Source: Cymbidium sinense
Lineage: Eukaryota; Streptophyta; Magnoliopsida; Asparagales; Orchidaceae
Direction: 5' to 3'
Length of the DNA stretch: 64,000 bases
NCBI GenBank assembly: GCA_021442155.1
Contig: CM038232.1
Span: 65,887,555-65,951,554 of the forward strand
Part shown: positions 35,926-50,310 of the stretch, piece by piece
How positions within the stretch are numbered: position 1 is the stretch's first letter
Layout of the letters: each line of letters begins with the position of its first letter
Position numbers and translations under genes: made by a program
Notes under the pieces: generated by a model
The model's input: only the letters and a program-made list of their open reading frames with translations
Told to the model about the DNA's origin: nothing
Databases searched by the model: none

Positions 35926-37690
35926 GTTAGGTTCAAGATCAATTAAATCCCTCAATCATTTACCAAATCCAATTCCAAATTCCAAACCAAATGATTAGAA
36001 TCCATAATCAAATCTAAAATCAAAATCCCCCTTAAAGCCTTATGGTTGAATTCCATAAACTTAGCCAACTCTCCACCCAATTCAATCCAAATTTGATTGA
36101 TCTCTTCATGAATAATTTATATCTTCATTTATATTCACAAATATAAATGAGATATAAACTCGAATAGCCAAAACTAAATCAAACTAAATCCAAATCCAAT
36201 CAGAGCCTTTTTTAAGCCATATGGTCCTACCTCCATGAACTTAACCAAATCTCATATAAATAACCAAAATCAATTGGAATCTTTATAAACCACTCCTTCA
36301 TTTATATTCATAAATATAAATAAAACCCACCCTCTAATGACCAAAAATAAATCAAACTAAATTGGTTTTTCTCCTTAGCCCTTTTGACCTACATCTTTAA
36401 GCTTGGTCAAATTTGCTTCCAAATTACTCCAAACTTAAGTGATTTTCACATGAATCATCTATATCTTCATTTATATTTTAAAATATAATTGAAATATAAA
36501 TTCAAATGGCCAAAACCAAATCCAAAATCAAACCAAAACCCAATTCAAGCCTTTTAAGCCATTTCCTTGGACTTGGCTAAATCTTATCCAAATCATACAA
36601 AAACCAATGATTTTTATCTTCAATCAATCATTCCTTCAATTATTTATCTAAATATAAATAAAACCTATAATTATCAATCCAAATTCAAATCAACCCAAGT
36701 CAAGCTTGAGTTACCTTTGACTTGAAAACTTCAAATGAGCCAAAATCCATTTACACTCTAAATTAATTGCTTGGATTTATATTTCAATCCTAGCTCATAT
36801 ATGAGTTCCTAAACTTGAATCAAGCCAAAACCAAACAAATTGACCCATTTAGGTCCACTTGACCCAAAGTAGCCTAAATGACCTTTTTGAGTCGAGTCTA
36901 ATTCCACCCAAATTGGATTGAACCATGCCCATTTGAGCCTCATTTTCTGATCAACATTCACCCTAGGATGATAAACCACCTTGAACAAACCAAGTCAACT
37001 TGGTCCTTTGACCAAGTCAACCTTTAGCCCAAATAAAATCTGAACTAGCCAAAACCCATCATACATCAAATTGATTGAAACTATTAATTCAAACCAACTC
37101 ATGATCAATGATTGAATATGACTAAACCTTCAATTGAGCCAAACTAAATCCAATTAGCCATTTGACCCAAGTTAACCCAAATTAGCCTAAAAGGTCAAAA
37201 TGGGTCAAATCAAGATCTAACCAAAATTGATTGCAACTAATAGCTCAAGTTCATTCCAAATTGATTATTGAACTTGGCCAAAGTAATAATTGATCCCAAT
37301 TTGACCAATTGGTCAACTTGACCCAACCTAGCCCAAATTGACCTAAAGGGTTAAATTGGCCAAAATCTAAATTAAATCCAAATTGATTCAAACCAAAGCC
37401 TACAATCATTTTCAATTAACCAATTGAATATGAACCAACACCTAACCAAACCCAATTTGGTCAAATTGGTCAACTTAGCCCATTTGACCTATTTGAATCC
37501 TAGTGAGCTAAAATCAAACCTAGGCAAAATTGATTGAAGCCACTTGAACCAAAACTCTTCAAATCATCATTTGAACCCAACCCAAGCCTTGGTTTGACCT
37601 AATTTGACCAATTGGTCAACCTAACCCAACATGAACCCATTTGACCAAATGAAGCCAAAACTTATAAAACAAACCCATGGGACTTTGATG
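35926..37690 (-). repeat. TTGACC-rich block, unit 2 reverse copy
   Basis: The counterpart of 19295-21110. With the forward block of unit 3 (40883-42905) it forms the second large inverted pair. Confidence 0.75.
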
Positions 37691-37794
37691 GTTTACTACC
37701 AAGCGACCCACCGACCAAAATCGCAAAAGCCAAGTGGGCCCCATCCAAATGGTGTGTTTAAAATTTTGATTTCATTTTTGATTTTGAAAAATGG

Positions 37795-39110
37795 AAACTT
37801 CCCCTTAGAAAATTTGGTATGCTAAGGGAGGAAGTTCCAATGGGTGTTTGAATGTTTTTGTTTTGGCTTTGGAAATTTTACTTAAAAAATTTGAGTATGC
37901 TAGGTGAAGTTCCAAAAAAAAAAAATTTTGAAATTTTTTTTAATTTCAGATTTGGAGACTTTACTTAACAAATTTGGGTATGTTAAATGAAGTTCCAAAT
38001 ATTATTTGAAAATTTTGAAATATTTGGATGTGGAGACTTCACTTAAAAAATTTGGGTATGTTAAATAAAGTTCAAAAAAAAAAATGTTTAGAATTTTAAA
38101 AATTTTTGAATTTTGGATTTTGGAAACTTTACTTAACGAATTTGTGTATGTTAAATGGAGTTTCAAAAATGTGTTTAGAAAAATTTTGGATTTTGAATTT
38201 GGAGACTTCACTTAACAAATTTGGGTATGTTAAGTGGGGTCCAAAATGTGCTTTGAAAATTTTGAAATATGATCATTAATTTTGATTTTGGATTTGAAAA
38301 CTTTACTTAGCAAATTTGATTATGCTAAATGGAGTTCCAAATGTGTTTTGAAAAATTTTGAATTTTGGGATTTGGAGACTTCACTTAACAAATTTGGGTA
38401 TGTAAGTAAGGTTACAAATGTGTTTAGAAAATTTTAGAATGTGATTGTTAATTTTAATGTTTTGAAAAGAGGACCTCCATTCAACAAGTTTAAGTTTGTA
38501 GGATGGAGATAAATTTTATTTTCTGAAAATATGATATTTTTATTTTGTATGGTTGTTGATTTTGAAAGAGAGGAACTCCAACTTAAAACATATGTGGGAT
38601 ATGTTTTAGTGGAATTTCCTAAATGATATTTTATTTTTTAGTTGGGAATGAAATCTTCATTTAATAAATTAAATGAGGATGTTCATGTGTGTTTTTTGGA
38701 AACTTTGATTTTTTGTTTAAATGAATTTTCTATTCAATAAGTGTGAGTGTATTGAAATAGAAAAATTCATGTTTGCTTTTGAAAATTTTATGATTATGAT
38801 TGTGATTTTTGGAAAGGATGATTGTTCATTTTAATTTGAAAATGACATCTTCATCAAAGTGAATTGAAAGAAGATGTACATTTTTTCTTTTAGGAAAAAT
38901 TTTATTGGTTTTATTTTTGAAAATCCTACATGTAACAATTATGGGAATTGTTAGATGAAGGTGACAAAATTTTGTAAAAAAATATTTTATTAAATGTATT
39001 TTAAAAAAAAAGTGCTTTTGAAAAGCAAAGTTCTTTATGGAAGTTTAATTATTTTAGGATGAACCTTTCTTTATCATGAAGATGATAAGGAGGAAGTCCT
39101 TAAGAGAGGT
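37795..39110. repeat. Series of stem-loops, unit 2
   Basis: The counterpart of 21184-22510. The cacttaac/gttaagtg stem recurs at about 38209-38236. The long tctattcaata stem has an added A in its right arm near 38756. Confidence 0.72.
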
Positions 39111-39297
39111 TTTCTTTTTATTTTAGATATTTTCATTTTACCCATTAGAGAACCCAACGGGGGTTTTAAGACCAACACGTAATGTGATCCTAAAACCTAA
39201 AGATGTTGTCTAACTCAACTCAAGAATGAAATGAGCTAAGTGCCAATGGAAAGAAGGATAGTCTTAGATTCATACAAAAGTACAAACACACTATAAT
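39111..39297. other. Unit 2 tail
   Basis: Non-coding. About 30 bp shorter than the unit 1 tail just before the junction, so the junctions of units 1/2 and 2/3 are not identical. Confidence 0.5.
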
Positions 39298-40882
39298 GTT
39301 TTGATTACATCTTTTGATTTAATCCTAAGTTTAGATAAACTCTAAATAAACCTATTAAAAAAGAAAGGTATTTTAAGATTAAATAAAATGAACCAAAATT
39401 TACATAACACGCATTACTTCATTTCTTTTCCCAACATATATAGCATGCATATGGATGGACCTTAAGCATATCTATATATACAAATGAGTATTAGACATAC
39501 ATTATGATGCATGCTAAGTAATCCATTTAAGGGAATTTAGAAGTTGAATATGCATGATTTTTCTTAAGTAGAATGGGTTTTTCTTATCCAAATTTTGACA
39601 TACACATGAAAGTAAGAAAGGCATAAGTGAATGATTGCCATTATTAACCAGAGGTGTAAGGTACAAGACCTACTTAGGGCTATTTAAAGCCTCGCAAACC
39701 CGGAGTTGTCCAGACTAATATACCACTTTTCTTAAATACAAACATATGTATAAAAGAAATGAAATAGAAAAGGAGAATGCAAAAATTGTTTAATCGCTTT
39801 TATTTTATGAAATTTATGTATGTTAGTATAGGTAACCCTTCTTAGAGTGATATCATATGGATGAATAGGATATGTAATTAAGTAAGTGTTGGGTTCTTTT
39901 CAAATGAACCCTACATCTTGTTAACTCCTATTCAAAACTATACCAACATAAGGAAGAAAAGAAACCTATGCTAAGCATACATTTATAATCACATGGAAAC
40001 TCATAATTAAAATATAAGTAGCATACTTTCAGATTTGGTATTTGATTTATGTATTTTGAAAATAATTTGGATTTAGTAGTGATAATAGCCACTCATATTT
40101 CTACTTTAGCCAACACATACAAATTTGACATAAAGTAAACAATTTTATTTAAAATTGAAATTTGAAAAAAATAAGTTAACTTGTTGGGGAAAGATTCAAA
40201 GTAATGAATGCGTGTAAGCAAGTTCACTTCCTTAAATCCTAAAGACATTCTTATGGAATCGAAAGTTTAAAATAAATCAAAGTGAATGTAAAGTGATTTT
40301 TGTTTAGTTTGAAGTTTGATTTAATTTTGAAAAGGTGAGATGAGTTTGCTGTTTCTTCCACATGTGTTTGATATTTTAGTTTAATTTTTAGATAATTAGA
40401 TCTATTTTTATGCATTGATTAAGTTAAGGCATGAATTAAGTAACTTAATTAACCCTTACCTATACCACCTTAGAAGAATTAACCAAATAATTATGAGCCA
40501 ATGAGATGACATAAAACTCACAAGAAATTTAAATTTGCAATGCACCTAATAAGGAAAAGGCCTAATGCAATTTTGCTCCTAATTAAAAGTTAGTTAAGCT
40601 AAGGGGTTTAGCTTAAGTAATTTCAAAACACTCTTTTATACTAATAAATTGGGTTTTTATTTTCTTAACTGAACTTATGCTATTAAACACCTAAGCTTCT
40701 ACCCAAAAAGTGAAACTTTTAGATTAATTAAGTTAATAAATTAACCCTTAATTAAGTGGAGATTAAAGAGAAGTGGGTATGACCACTAAGTCCCCTTGAG
40801 CTTTTAGGAATGCCTCAAGTGGATATGAAAAGGGTATGACCAAATTATCCATAGATTAAGCCAAAATTTATTCTATGGCCTA
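39298..40882. other. Unit 3 non-coding spacer
   Basis: The counterpart of 5838-7463. Several small deletions, including one near 40695. Confidence 0.5.
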
Positions 40883-42905
40883 GGGGTAGAATGGTCAATT
40901 TGATGTTTTTCGACTTTGGATATGTTGGGTATGTGGAGAAACTAGGTTTGGCCAAGTTTCATGAAATTTGGAATTTATTTGATAGGGTTTGGCTTATGTT
41001 GACCCATTTAGGTCAAAATGGGTCAACTTGGGGTCAAGTTGACTAGTATGTCAAATTGGGTCAAACCAAGGGTTGGGACAAGTTCATATGACCATTTGAA
41101 ATATTTTGGTAGCTTTGGTTTGATTCAAATTGATATAGTTTTGGCTCATATGACTTCATTTAGGTCAAATGGGTCAAGTTGACCTATTTAACCCATTTGA
41201 CCAGGTAGGTCAATGGTAGGTTAGGTTAATCATATGAAGTGGATTGGTATCTTTGTTTCCAATCAATTTGAGTTAAGCTCAATTTTGGCTCAACATGACC
41301 CCTTTAGGTCATGTTGGGTCTAAGGTTGATTGGCCAATTGAGGCTTTGGTCAAGTTCTACAATGAACTTTTTTGGTTTGATCAACTTAGAGATCAAGTTT
41401 TGAAACATTTTGGCCCTTTAGGTCAAAATGGGTCAACTTGGGTCAAGTGGTCAATTGGGTTAGGTTAGGGTCAAATGTTGGCTTGGTCAAGTTCAAATAT
41501 AAGTCATGAGTGAACTTAGATTAATGGTTTCAATCAATTTGACATATGGTAAAATTTGGCTATGTTAGGTTTCATTTTAGGCTAAGTGTCGACTTGGTTT
41601 GACCCAATTTGATTGATTGATCATCCAATGATGATTGTTGATCATGATGAGAGGGATATATGAGTTTGGTTCAATCCAATTTGGTTAGGATTAGAATTTG
41701 GCTCATAAGGGTACTTTAGATCACTTTGGGTTAAGTGAGCCTAAGTGGGTCAAAATGGTTTGATTTAAAAGCTGATCTTTTATATGGACTCATGATTGAA
41801 ATATAAATCCATTTACAGGTGGTTTGAAGTCAAATGGGTTTTGATCCATTTGACAATTTCATATTCAAAGGAAGAACATGAAGGAGTTTTGGGTTTGATT
41901 TTTGAACTAGGTTTTGATTGTTTGATTGAAGTTTGGATTTATATATGAGCTCATGATTGTAGAGTTGATTGAATCATGAGAGAAAATTAAGAGTTTGGTT
42001 GATTTGAAATTGTTTTGGCTAAGTTCAAGATTTTGACTTGAAAGACTTAGATTGGATTTTGAGTTGATTTGAGTTTGATTTTGGAATTGGTTTTGATTGT
42101 TTGAATTTATATTTCATTTATATATATGAATATAAATTGATCATGCAAAAATTTCAAGGATTTGAAATGGTTTAATCATGATTTGGGCTAAGTCCATTAA
42201 GAAGGATTTAAGAGACTTAAGAAAATTTTGGAGTTTGGAGTTTGAATTTTGAATTTGGTTTGATTTATATTTACATTTCATTAATATATGTGAATATAAA
42301 TGAGAATGTAAATGAGTTTTGAGAAAATCTTATTAGTTTGAATAGGTTTGTTCAATTTAATTTAGGCTAAGTCCATTAATGGAAAATCAAAGGACTTAGG
42401 AAATTTTAAATTAATTTGAGGACTTGATTTGAATTTATATTTTATTTATATATGTGAATATAAATGAGAATATAAATGAAATATGAGAAAATCCTTAAAG
42501 ATTTGAATCGGTTTTGATCATTATTTTGGTTAAGTCCTTAAGGGAAGGTTAAGGGACAAAAAATTTGGACTTAGGAATTTTTTTGATGGATTTTGGTCAT
42601 GAGTTTCAATCATAGATTTCAATCATATGAAATTGATTTGAGTTTTGAGAAAATCAATTAAGACTGATTTGGAGTTCGACTTGAAGGAAGGAAGGTGAGG
42701 AATGGTTTAAGCTAAGGGTAGGAAATTTTCCCACCCCTAGGCATGACCTATTCCTATGGCTAACTCTTCTAAGTCTTCTAGTGCTAGGTTGAGTGTCCAC
42801 CTAATCACTAAATGTTTCTTAAGACTAAGAAAATCTTAAATTATAAGAGAAGTTCTATGTCTAAGATGGAGGGGTTGAGAGCTCATTCTAAAAATGAGGT
42901 CAACA
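40883..42905 (+). repeat. TTGACC-rich block, unit 3 forward copy
   Basis: The counterpart of 7464-9565. Shortened near 41310-41380 and 42350. Confidence 0.75.
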
Positions 42906-42929
42906 CTTATGGATGTTGACTTTGGATGG

Positions 42930-44140
42930 TGGTTTAAGAAGGGAGATATTTCATGAGGCTTATTATTTTGCATACATAATTCTCCCAAGGAGTAAGATGT
43001 ATAATGATCTAAAACTAAAATTTTTGTTGTCTGTTAAAGCGGAAGTGGTAAAGGTTGATTTGAGATGTTAAACATATCGAGACTTGGTATAGCCATTATT
43101 TATCCTTGAGTGGAAATGGGAGGATGCCATTATAGATTTTATTATGGGTTCTTTTGAGGTCCAAACACGATCATGATGTAGTATGATTTGTGGCTAATCA
43201 TTTATCAAAGTCAGCTTTTTTTTTTCCTATAAGGTAGATAGATTCTATTAAGAAGTTGGCACATTCATGTATTCATGATATTGTCATATTACATGAAATA
43301 TTGAAGTTTATTATTTCTGATCATGATGGTAGATTTACATTGAAGTTATGATGAGGTATTCATGAGATTCTGGGGACTAAGTTAAATTTTAGTATAGCCT
43401 TTCACCTATAGATAAATGATTAGTTTGAGAAGAGGACCATTTAAGTGTTGAAGGATTTAATATGATTATGCACACAAAAATTTGGAGGGAGCTAAAAGGA
43501 TCATATATCTTTGATTGAGTTTGCATATAATAATAGCTTTTAATCAAGTATTAGTAGGAGATGCAAAACACCTTTATCTTAGATAGAGGTGGGTGAGAGA
43601 AGATTGATGGGACATGAGTTAGTAGATGATTGCATTAAGAAGATCAGATTAAGCAAGGATAGGTCAAAAGCAACACAAGATATACAAAAAAAAGTATTAA
43701 GATCCCAAGCATTGAACAATTGAATTTTAGGTGGGCGATTTTTTTTAATAGAAAGTTAGCTCTATGAATGGTGTGAGTAGATTTGACAAAGAAGATTTAT
43801 CAGGCCTTTTGAGGTGTTCAGTAGAGTTGGCCAATATGCTTACAGATTATTGTTACCCAGTCATATGTTAGAAGTGCATGATATCTTTCATGTATCTATA
43901 TTAAAAAAGTGAGTTGCTAATGTTGATCATGAAATTCTCGATGATGAGATTGAGATAAAACCTAATTTAGCATATAGAGAGAAGCTTGAGTTTATTTTGG
44001 CATTTGACATGAAATAGTTGAAGAGCAGTTAGATCCCTATGGTCAAAGTTCAGTGGAAGCACATATCAAAAAAAAAAAAAAATTGCTAAATTAAAAGAAG
44101 AGGTTGATAAAAGATAATTATATCCAAAATTTAATTGTGA
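42930..44140 (+). pseudogene. Ty3/gypsy integrase relic, unit 3
   Basis: The best preserved core of the three. S-D-H-D-G-R-F (near 43320) and T-K-L-N-F-S-I-A-F-H (near 43380) are both undamaged, separated by single stops. The zinc-finger part is damaged by a deletion near 43075-43090, and the end of the chromodomain-like tail is lost near 44130. Confidence 0.78.
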
Positions 44141-44162
44141 ATGTTGAGGATGAGATTTTTCT

Positions 44163-44172
44163 AAAGGGAGAA
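44163..44172 (+). other. Polypurine tract, unit 3
   Basis: aaagggagaa just before the LTR start. Confidence 0.6.
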
Positions 44173-44174
44173 TA

Positions 44175-44778
44175 TGATAATTGTTTCTACATAAATTGAA
44201 TGGACCTATAACTTGCATGTTTACTTTGTGTTCATTGATTTTCTCTGAGTTTTAGAATTAATTTTATATTTGTTTTATTCGTAGAATTTTCATAGTTTTG
44301 AATGGATAGAATTTTGACATGTCAAAATTTACCTTAGCACATAAAATTTTAAAATGTGTTTTATGTTCAATTCATAAATTATCTTTACAACATTCTAAAG
44401 TACTCTTGATTTTATTTTAAGCATATTTTTATCTATTTTTATGAGCATCATAAAGATGAAAATAAAAGATTTGTATTTGATTTATTTTCCTTAAGAAATT
44501 TGTACATATTTGTAAAAGTAGATTTTTGAAATCATCTAGTGTCCATTTTAAAGTCATTTTCAAATGTATGTTCTAGACATGATGTTCTATTTATTGACTA
44601 TTTTCATAATTTTTAAAGTCTTGTATTTCAATATATAAGAGAATTTATAAAAAAATTATAATTAAAATGTAACAATTTTAATAATTAACCTTTGTTTCTT
44701 TTATACACACATACATATATATTATAAATACCCAAACCCATTTTCTTGTTTTCTTCATTTCTTAAATAGAGAGCATTC

Positions 44779-44829
<51 letters not shown>

Positions 44830-46175
44830 GGATTTGGAGGTCATTGAGCCGATTTCATTTGTCGAGCGAGTTGGAAAATTATCTAGCTCTCGTATACTTC
44901 TATCTACCTAATTCAAAATTTATTTTCATCACTCTTGTATATAATTTTGGTATTTTTATTGTGTTGGATTTTATTTAAACTCAGATCTATGAAGATTTAT
45001 AAACTTATCATTGTGTACTTCTTGATATGTTTTAGAATGAATTAAAGAGGACATATTTACATTAAAAATTTTCATTGAGTATTTTATGCTATATATAACA
45101 CTTTGTATATTATAGTGAGTATATTGAGCTTGATAAAATTTACTATAGAACAAAAGAACCTTCAAATTATTGTTTTGAACATTACATATAAATGGTTTTA
45201 TAAATTAGGATTATTGACATATGCACATAAATTTACTTATAATTTCTACTATTAGTTGTACCTATTAACATTTACTAATTTCTGTAACATATTTGATAAT
45301 ATTTATATATGCTGAAATTAGTAATATACTTTGACTATGTATCAAAATAAATATGCAAAAAGATCAAAAAGGTGGGGAACTATAGGTGATTGGATGGATG
45401 TTTTTAGGTGTATTCTTGTATATTTATATGGGATTGTACACCAATAAAATTATCTATCTATGTGTTTTATATGCCTGAATATATGTAAACTAGTAGATGT
45501 TTAAGTGGAAGTAGAGATATAAGAGAAAATAAAAAATATATAAACAAATGGAGGTATAAAGTGGAAGTCTAAGGGGCAAAAAAAGAAACTATAAAATATT
45601 TTAAAAATTTATTATTTTATATTATTTTACTTTATTTTTTGATATCATGCTATTTACTCTATTGCTTGACATATATTTATGATTGACACTAATTCTTATA
45701 CTGATTACAAGATGATATTCTAGCAATTACTTATTCTTTTATCTTTTGTGTATTGAAAATTATAATAAATCTCGAGTTCCCTATTATCTGTGGTTGCTTA
45801 GCCTTATTTTATTCACATATATTATTTGAAAGGGTAGGGCTTATGTTAAGTGGAGGCTATTGGTTCTTGTTGAAAGTTTAAACTTAAAATTGTTAGTATT
45901 TTAGATATATTACTTTTGACATGCATGTGATATACATATTTTATTGGTAGAAAAATACACAGTAATTTTTGTGTATATTTTGTTTATTTATAGTTGTGAT
46001 ATGATCTATTATTGAATACTTATATTTTATGATATTTTAATGATAGTAATAGCTTGTGGTTTGTGAAATTGAAAAAAAAAATTTCCAATAGATCTTAGGT
46101 ATTTAATCAAATGTTACAATCTTGACGATGTGATCAATCTTAATATGATCATTTGCATTGGGTTGGGTTATAACA
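44175..46175 (+). mobile_element. Ty3/gypsy 3' LTR, unit 3
   Basis: The counterpart of 10889-12895. TATA element near 44715-44731. Confidence 0.6.
44780..44827 (+). repeat. (GA)n microsatellite, unit 3
   Basis: About 24 GA repeats. Confidence 0.95.
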
Positions 46176-46687
46176 TAGAGTTATTCCATTTGAAGTCAGT
46201 GCTAATATAGCTAATATTTGTTAAATTACATGTTTGAAAAGTCTTCCATAGAATTAGAGGTAGACTAAATGCCTCCAATTCTTTCATCAAAAGAAATAAT
46301 GATATTGAAATCTCCTCCAACTTATAAAGGTTTATTAACAAAAGTGAAAAAATATTTAAGTTGCTTCTACTAGAAACATCTACCATACCTATTACATGCA
46401 ACATAGACAAAGGATCCCTAAGAAACTTAAAAAAATAAATTTGAGAATTTAAGACTTGATGATCATCAACCATGGTGATCTAATGGCAAAAAAATCCAAA
46501 TCATGTTAATAATATTAGTATAAGAATTTCTAAAAGCTAAAATCTAATAGTGAATTGTATTTTAGTCATATTAACTAAATGTTCAATTATGGTCAATACT
46601 TTGATATTATTAATTTTGCAAAGATTTTTGATTTAATTTTAGTCGAGGACAACCTATACTCGACATTCCAAATAAAAGGTTAATCAT
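46176..46687 (-). pseudogene. L1-type LINE endonuclease relic, unit 3
   Basis: A 101-codon open frame (46168-46473) covers the middle of the relic but changes frame at the G-G-D-F-N motif, which reads in the neighbouring frame near 46315-46330. The LTR edge is at the same place as in the other units. Confidence 0.65.
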
Positions 46688-48487
46688 TAAGGAGAAGTAA
46701 TGAGTGTTGGACTTAGCAGATCTAGGTAGGGTAATGATAGTATTTTTGCCATGTCTACTTAATTTGATAACACTTTAACTTCAACACATATATAATGTAC
46801 ATATTCAACCTCAAAAAGGAAAAATAAATATGTATTTTGTTTATTCATTAAATATGTTAATCAAATTAGACTATAATGTTGATTTAAAAACTATGTTCAT
46901 ATTTAACATAAAATTTTAAAAAAATAAATATGATAAATTTTAATTAAGTTTATACAACTTTAAAATAATTTGATGTTTTTGTCCCACCACAAAAGTATGA
47001 AAAACTGATGCCCTAAGACATTTTGCAGAGATTAAATTAATAGAGAAGTGGCCACAAAAAAAAAAAAAAAAAATTCTTATTAAATGTCCTCATCATTCAA
47101 ATGTTGTCCTAAATTGTTTTTTTTATGATTTATTTTATTGGGAAATGAATTTTAATTAAATGTGTCTTCTCTATTTTCTATCTTTGCCCTTTTTTAATCT
47201 CCATGCATAATTATCATTTTTTATTAATAATAATAATAATAATAAATTTATTTTAAAATTCTGTTTTACTATTTTTTGTAATGATAAGGATTAGTAAATT
47301 TAAATAAATTTTATCACATTAAATTACACAGTTTAAAACATGATAATAAATGTTGATCAAAGCTAACCAATAGCTTCTCCCTGGCGAAAAAATAAATTAA
47401 CACAATAACAAAATAAAATCAAAATCAAAATTTTATCTAAATTAAACACTCATGATTATCGTTCTTTTATATCACAAGATAAATCAACCTTCTTCTTGAG
47501 TGATAAAAAATCACATGTTAGAGCCAGATATATTGTAAAATTTAATTTGAATCATAATAATTTTATCTTGTTATATTTCTTGGAAAATAATGCATAATTA
47601 AGTAGATCATTATCTACAAAATGAAAAAAGGTTCATCAATTTAACAGAGGAAAAAAAAGAGTTCTTTTATTTATTTAGTTTTCGAGTTTGAAATACAGCT
47701 TATGGCAACAAAGCAATATGTGCAGTGCAGTTTTTAATCAGTAGCTAAGTAGTAATTAATCCATGAAACCTATCAATTTGAGAGAACTAGAATTCTGTTT
47801 AAAATGATTTATTTTCTTGGCAATTTTAACGCCGTTAAAACATTTCTATTGATTGTATAAATCACTTGATTTTTTATAGATAAACAAATAACAGATATAT
47901 AATATTGAAGGTGATTAGATTTGATTGTATAAATGATTTTTTTATATATTTATACTAATTAATTAATGGCGACTTATTTATCCTATAAGACTGAGAAGAA
48001 GCATTTATTAACACCTATATATTTCACAATTTCCCAAATATATTAATTTTTTCGTTGCAATGATCTTTATGCCTTTATCAATGAGAAAGATGGAATTATC
48101 GCAGATGAATAAAATAAAAGAATTATTTGATTAATTATATGTAACACAAATCCTAAAGAAAAAATAATTTTTTTTTAAATTCATCAACAATTTTTTTTAG
48201 CAATATATTCTGATTCAAGTTTAATGGGAGACTAATTAAATAAAATAAACTCTATCGTGCATCATATTTGATGCAAAGTAAGTCTTAAACTTGTGTTTAC
48301 AATCTTTTTTTAAGCAAAATATAAATCATTAGTAAAAATGTTAATTATAAAAGGCCAAATTGCCAAATAAGAGAGAATATTGAAAAGACAAATCATCCAA
48401 ACTTCATACCCCAATTAGACACAATACAAAAGATATAGATTTAGAAGATATTGAGTAATATGAGTGATTTTCTTCAATGAAGTGAAG
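46688..48487. other. AT-rich non-coding stretch, unit 3
   Basis: The counterpart of 13414-15288. Carries block A at 47541-47857 with small deletions against unit 1. Confidence 0.4.
47541..47857. repeat. Variable block A, unit 3
   Basis: The same block as 14274-14616. Its presence here and absence from unit 2 conflicts with the closer relation of units 2 and 3 elsewhere. Confidence 0.7.
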
Positions 48488-48863
48488 TGTCATACCCCAT
48501 ATTAGATACTCTAAGTGGGGCTCACTATTTTACACACTCTTAATTTAATACATTAAGTTCAACATTAACTTAAATTGAATCATAACTTAAAACTCATTCA
48601 TAGATCATTCATTTTTTAAATTGAAATCATTCAATGGTAGTAAATTAAACCTTGATCTTGAAATAAAACTTAAAGATTAAAACCTAGAAACCACTCACAA
48701 CACTAGCCCAACAAACTTTAGATTACTATGTCACCATTAGGCTTAGATTAGGATGATGTTTGGTTGTTGGGTATTACTTATTTCATATTTTGTGGTGTAT
48801 TGTTCATTTGTTAAACTAGATGGTAGGTTGTTTGTCTGCTTATAGATTAAGTATTATGAAGAG

Positions 48864-48864
<1 letters not shown>

Positions 48865-48947
<83 letters not shown>

Positions 48948-48948
48948 T
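48865..48948 (+). repeat. (TTA)n microsatellite, unit 3
   Basis: About 28 TTA repeats. Confidence 0.95.
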
Positions 48949-50240
48949 TGTAGATTTAACAACATTTTATGCAAGGGTCATGTTTAGTGGAGAAACTCAA
49001 GTCATTTAAAAACAAATGAGTTTGCTTGCAAGTACTTGTTGTGTAAGTCCTTAAGCATGACCCACAAGGACATGAAGCTTGGTACTTGAGAATATGATGC
49101 TCCATATGTATTCTGGAAGAAGATACCAATAAAAGTGTGTCACATGTGATTCAGAGAATTTGAGATCTTAAGTATGTTCTCTATACATATACAATACATG
49201 ATGCTCTTGCTTTAATGATTCTAATTAACATATTTTATGCAAAAAAAGAATTTTGGTGGCTACGAGAGATAACAACAATATCAAAAGAAACTTTGAGATT
49301 AAAAGCATTACTCGTTTATGCGATATGTTTAAATATATTTGCAAATTTGGGTAGAGGCCTTTTTAGATTGGAGAGGAAGTGCATGATGGGCTATGTAAAA
49401 CCTAAGCTTTTCTTGACTATGTTTATAAAAGGAACAAATAAAACAAAATTAGACATTTAACTATGGGGATATAGATAGTTCCTTATATATTGGAGGCTTT
49501 GTTCCTTATATTAAGTATAGAAGAAGACCAGTAAGTTTTAAATAATGTATGTTAAGAAAAATTTTATAAGCACCATTTATTTACTTTATGAGTTTGTTTA
49601 CATAAATATGTGCTTGGAAGAGAACTAATAACTATAGATCTACATAGAAGAGCACATCAGCAGCACCTGGTTGACTAATAGTGGGTTGACGTTAGGTCAC
49701 AAAAAGATTATGTAAGCAAAATATTTACTTACTTTAAATCTCTTTCTAGTTAACATTGTATTATATTTCAATTACATCACAATATTTTATAAGATGGGTA
49801 CATGAGATTAAAGGCAGTACAGAATCAAAGTTTTGCAAATGCAGGAAGTTTAAGTGGGTAATCTAAGCAATCAAAGTTTGAAGCTATTAGAGGAATAAAG
49901 AAATGATAGAATATATGACTTAGGTTCATAGAGTTTGGCTTACGAGCATGCCATTCTTCCTCTAGACAAAGCACTAATTAGGTTGACAATGTGGTTAGAG
50001 ACATGCCACCTTGCATTGGCTAAGAACATTGAGGCTCGTCGCTTAGTTGAAAGCTCGCATAGTTGTTATGGAAGCTATAATGAAAAGATAAATCAATATA
50101 GATGGACGTGTAAAGAGCTAGTGGTGGAAGACCAAGAGGTGGATGACAAAGAGAAAATTGATAATGATTAATTTGTATTTGTATCAATTTAGTTTTTGAT
50201 ATTGAATAATTGTATGCAATGTTAAACTTCTTAAAACAAT

Positions 50241-50245
<5 letters not shown>

Positions 50246-50308
<63 letters not shown>
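50246..50308. repeat. (AT)n microsatellite, unit 3
   Basis: A pure AT run. Confidence 0.95.

Positions 50309-50310
<2 letters not shown>

Larger units (their letters stand above)
22730..39297 (+). repeat. Composite tandem unit 2 (about 16.6 kb)
   Basis: The second complete copy. In its first few kilobases and in the foldback region it shares base substitutions with unit 3 against unit 1 (tttatgtatt at 23491 and cttattattt near 35350). Unlike units 1 and 3 it carries a different ~108-bp block at 31179-31286. Confidence 0.9.
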
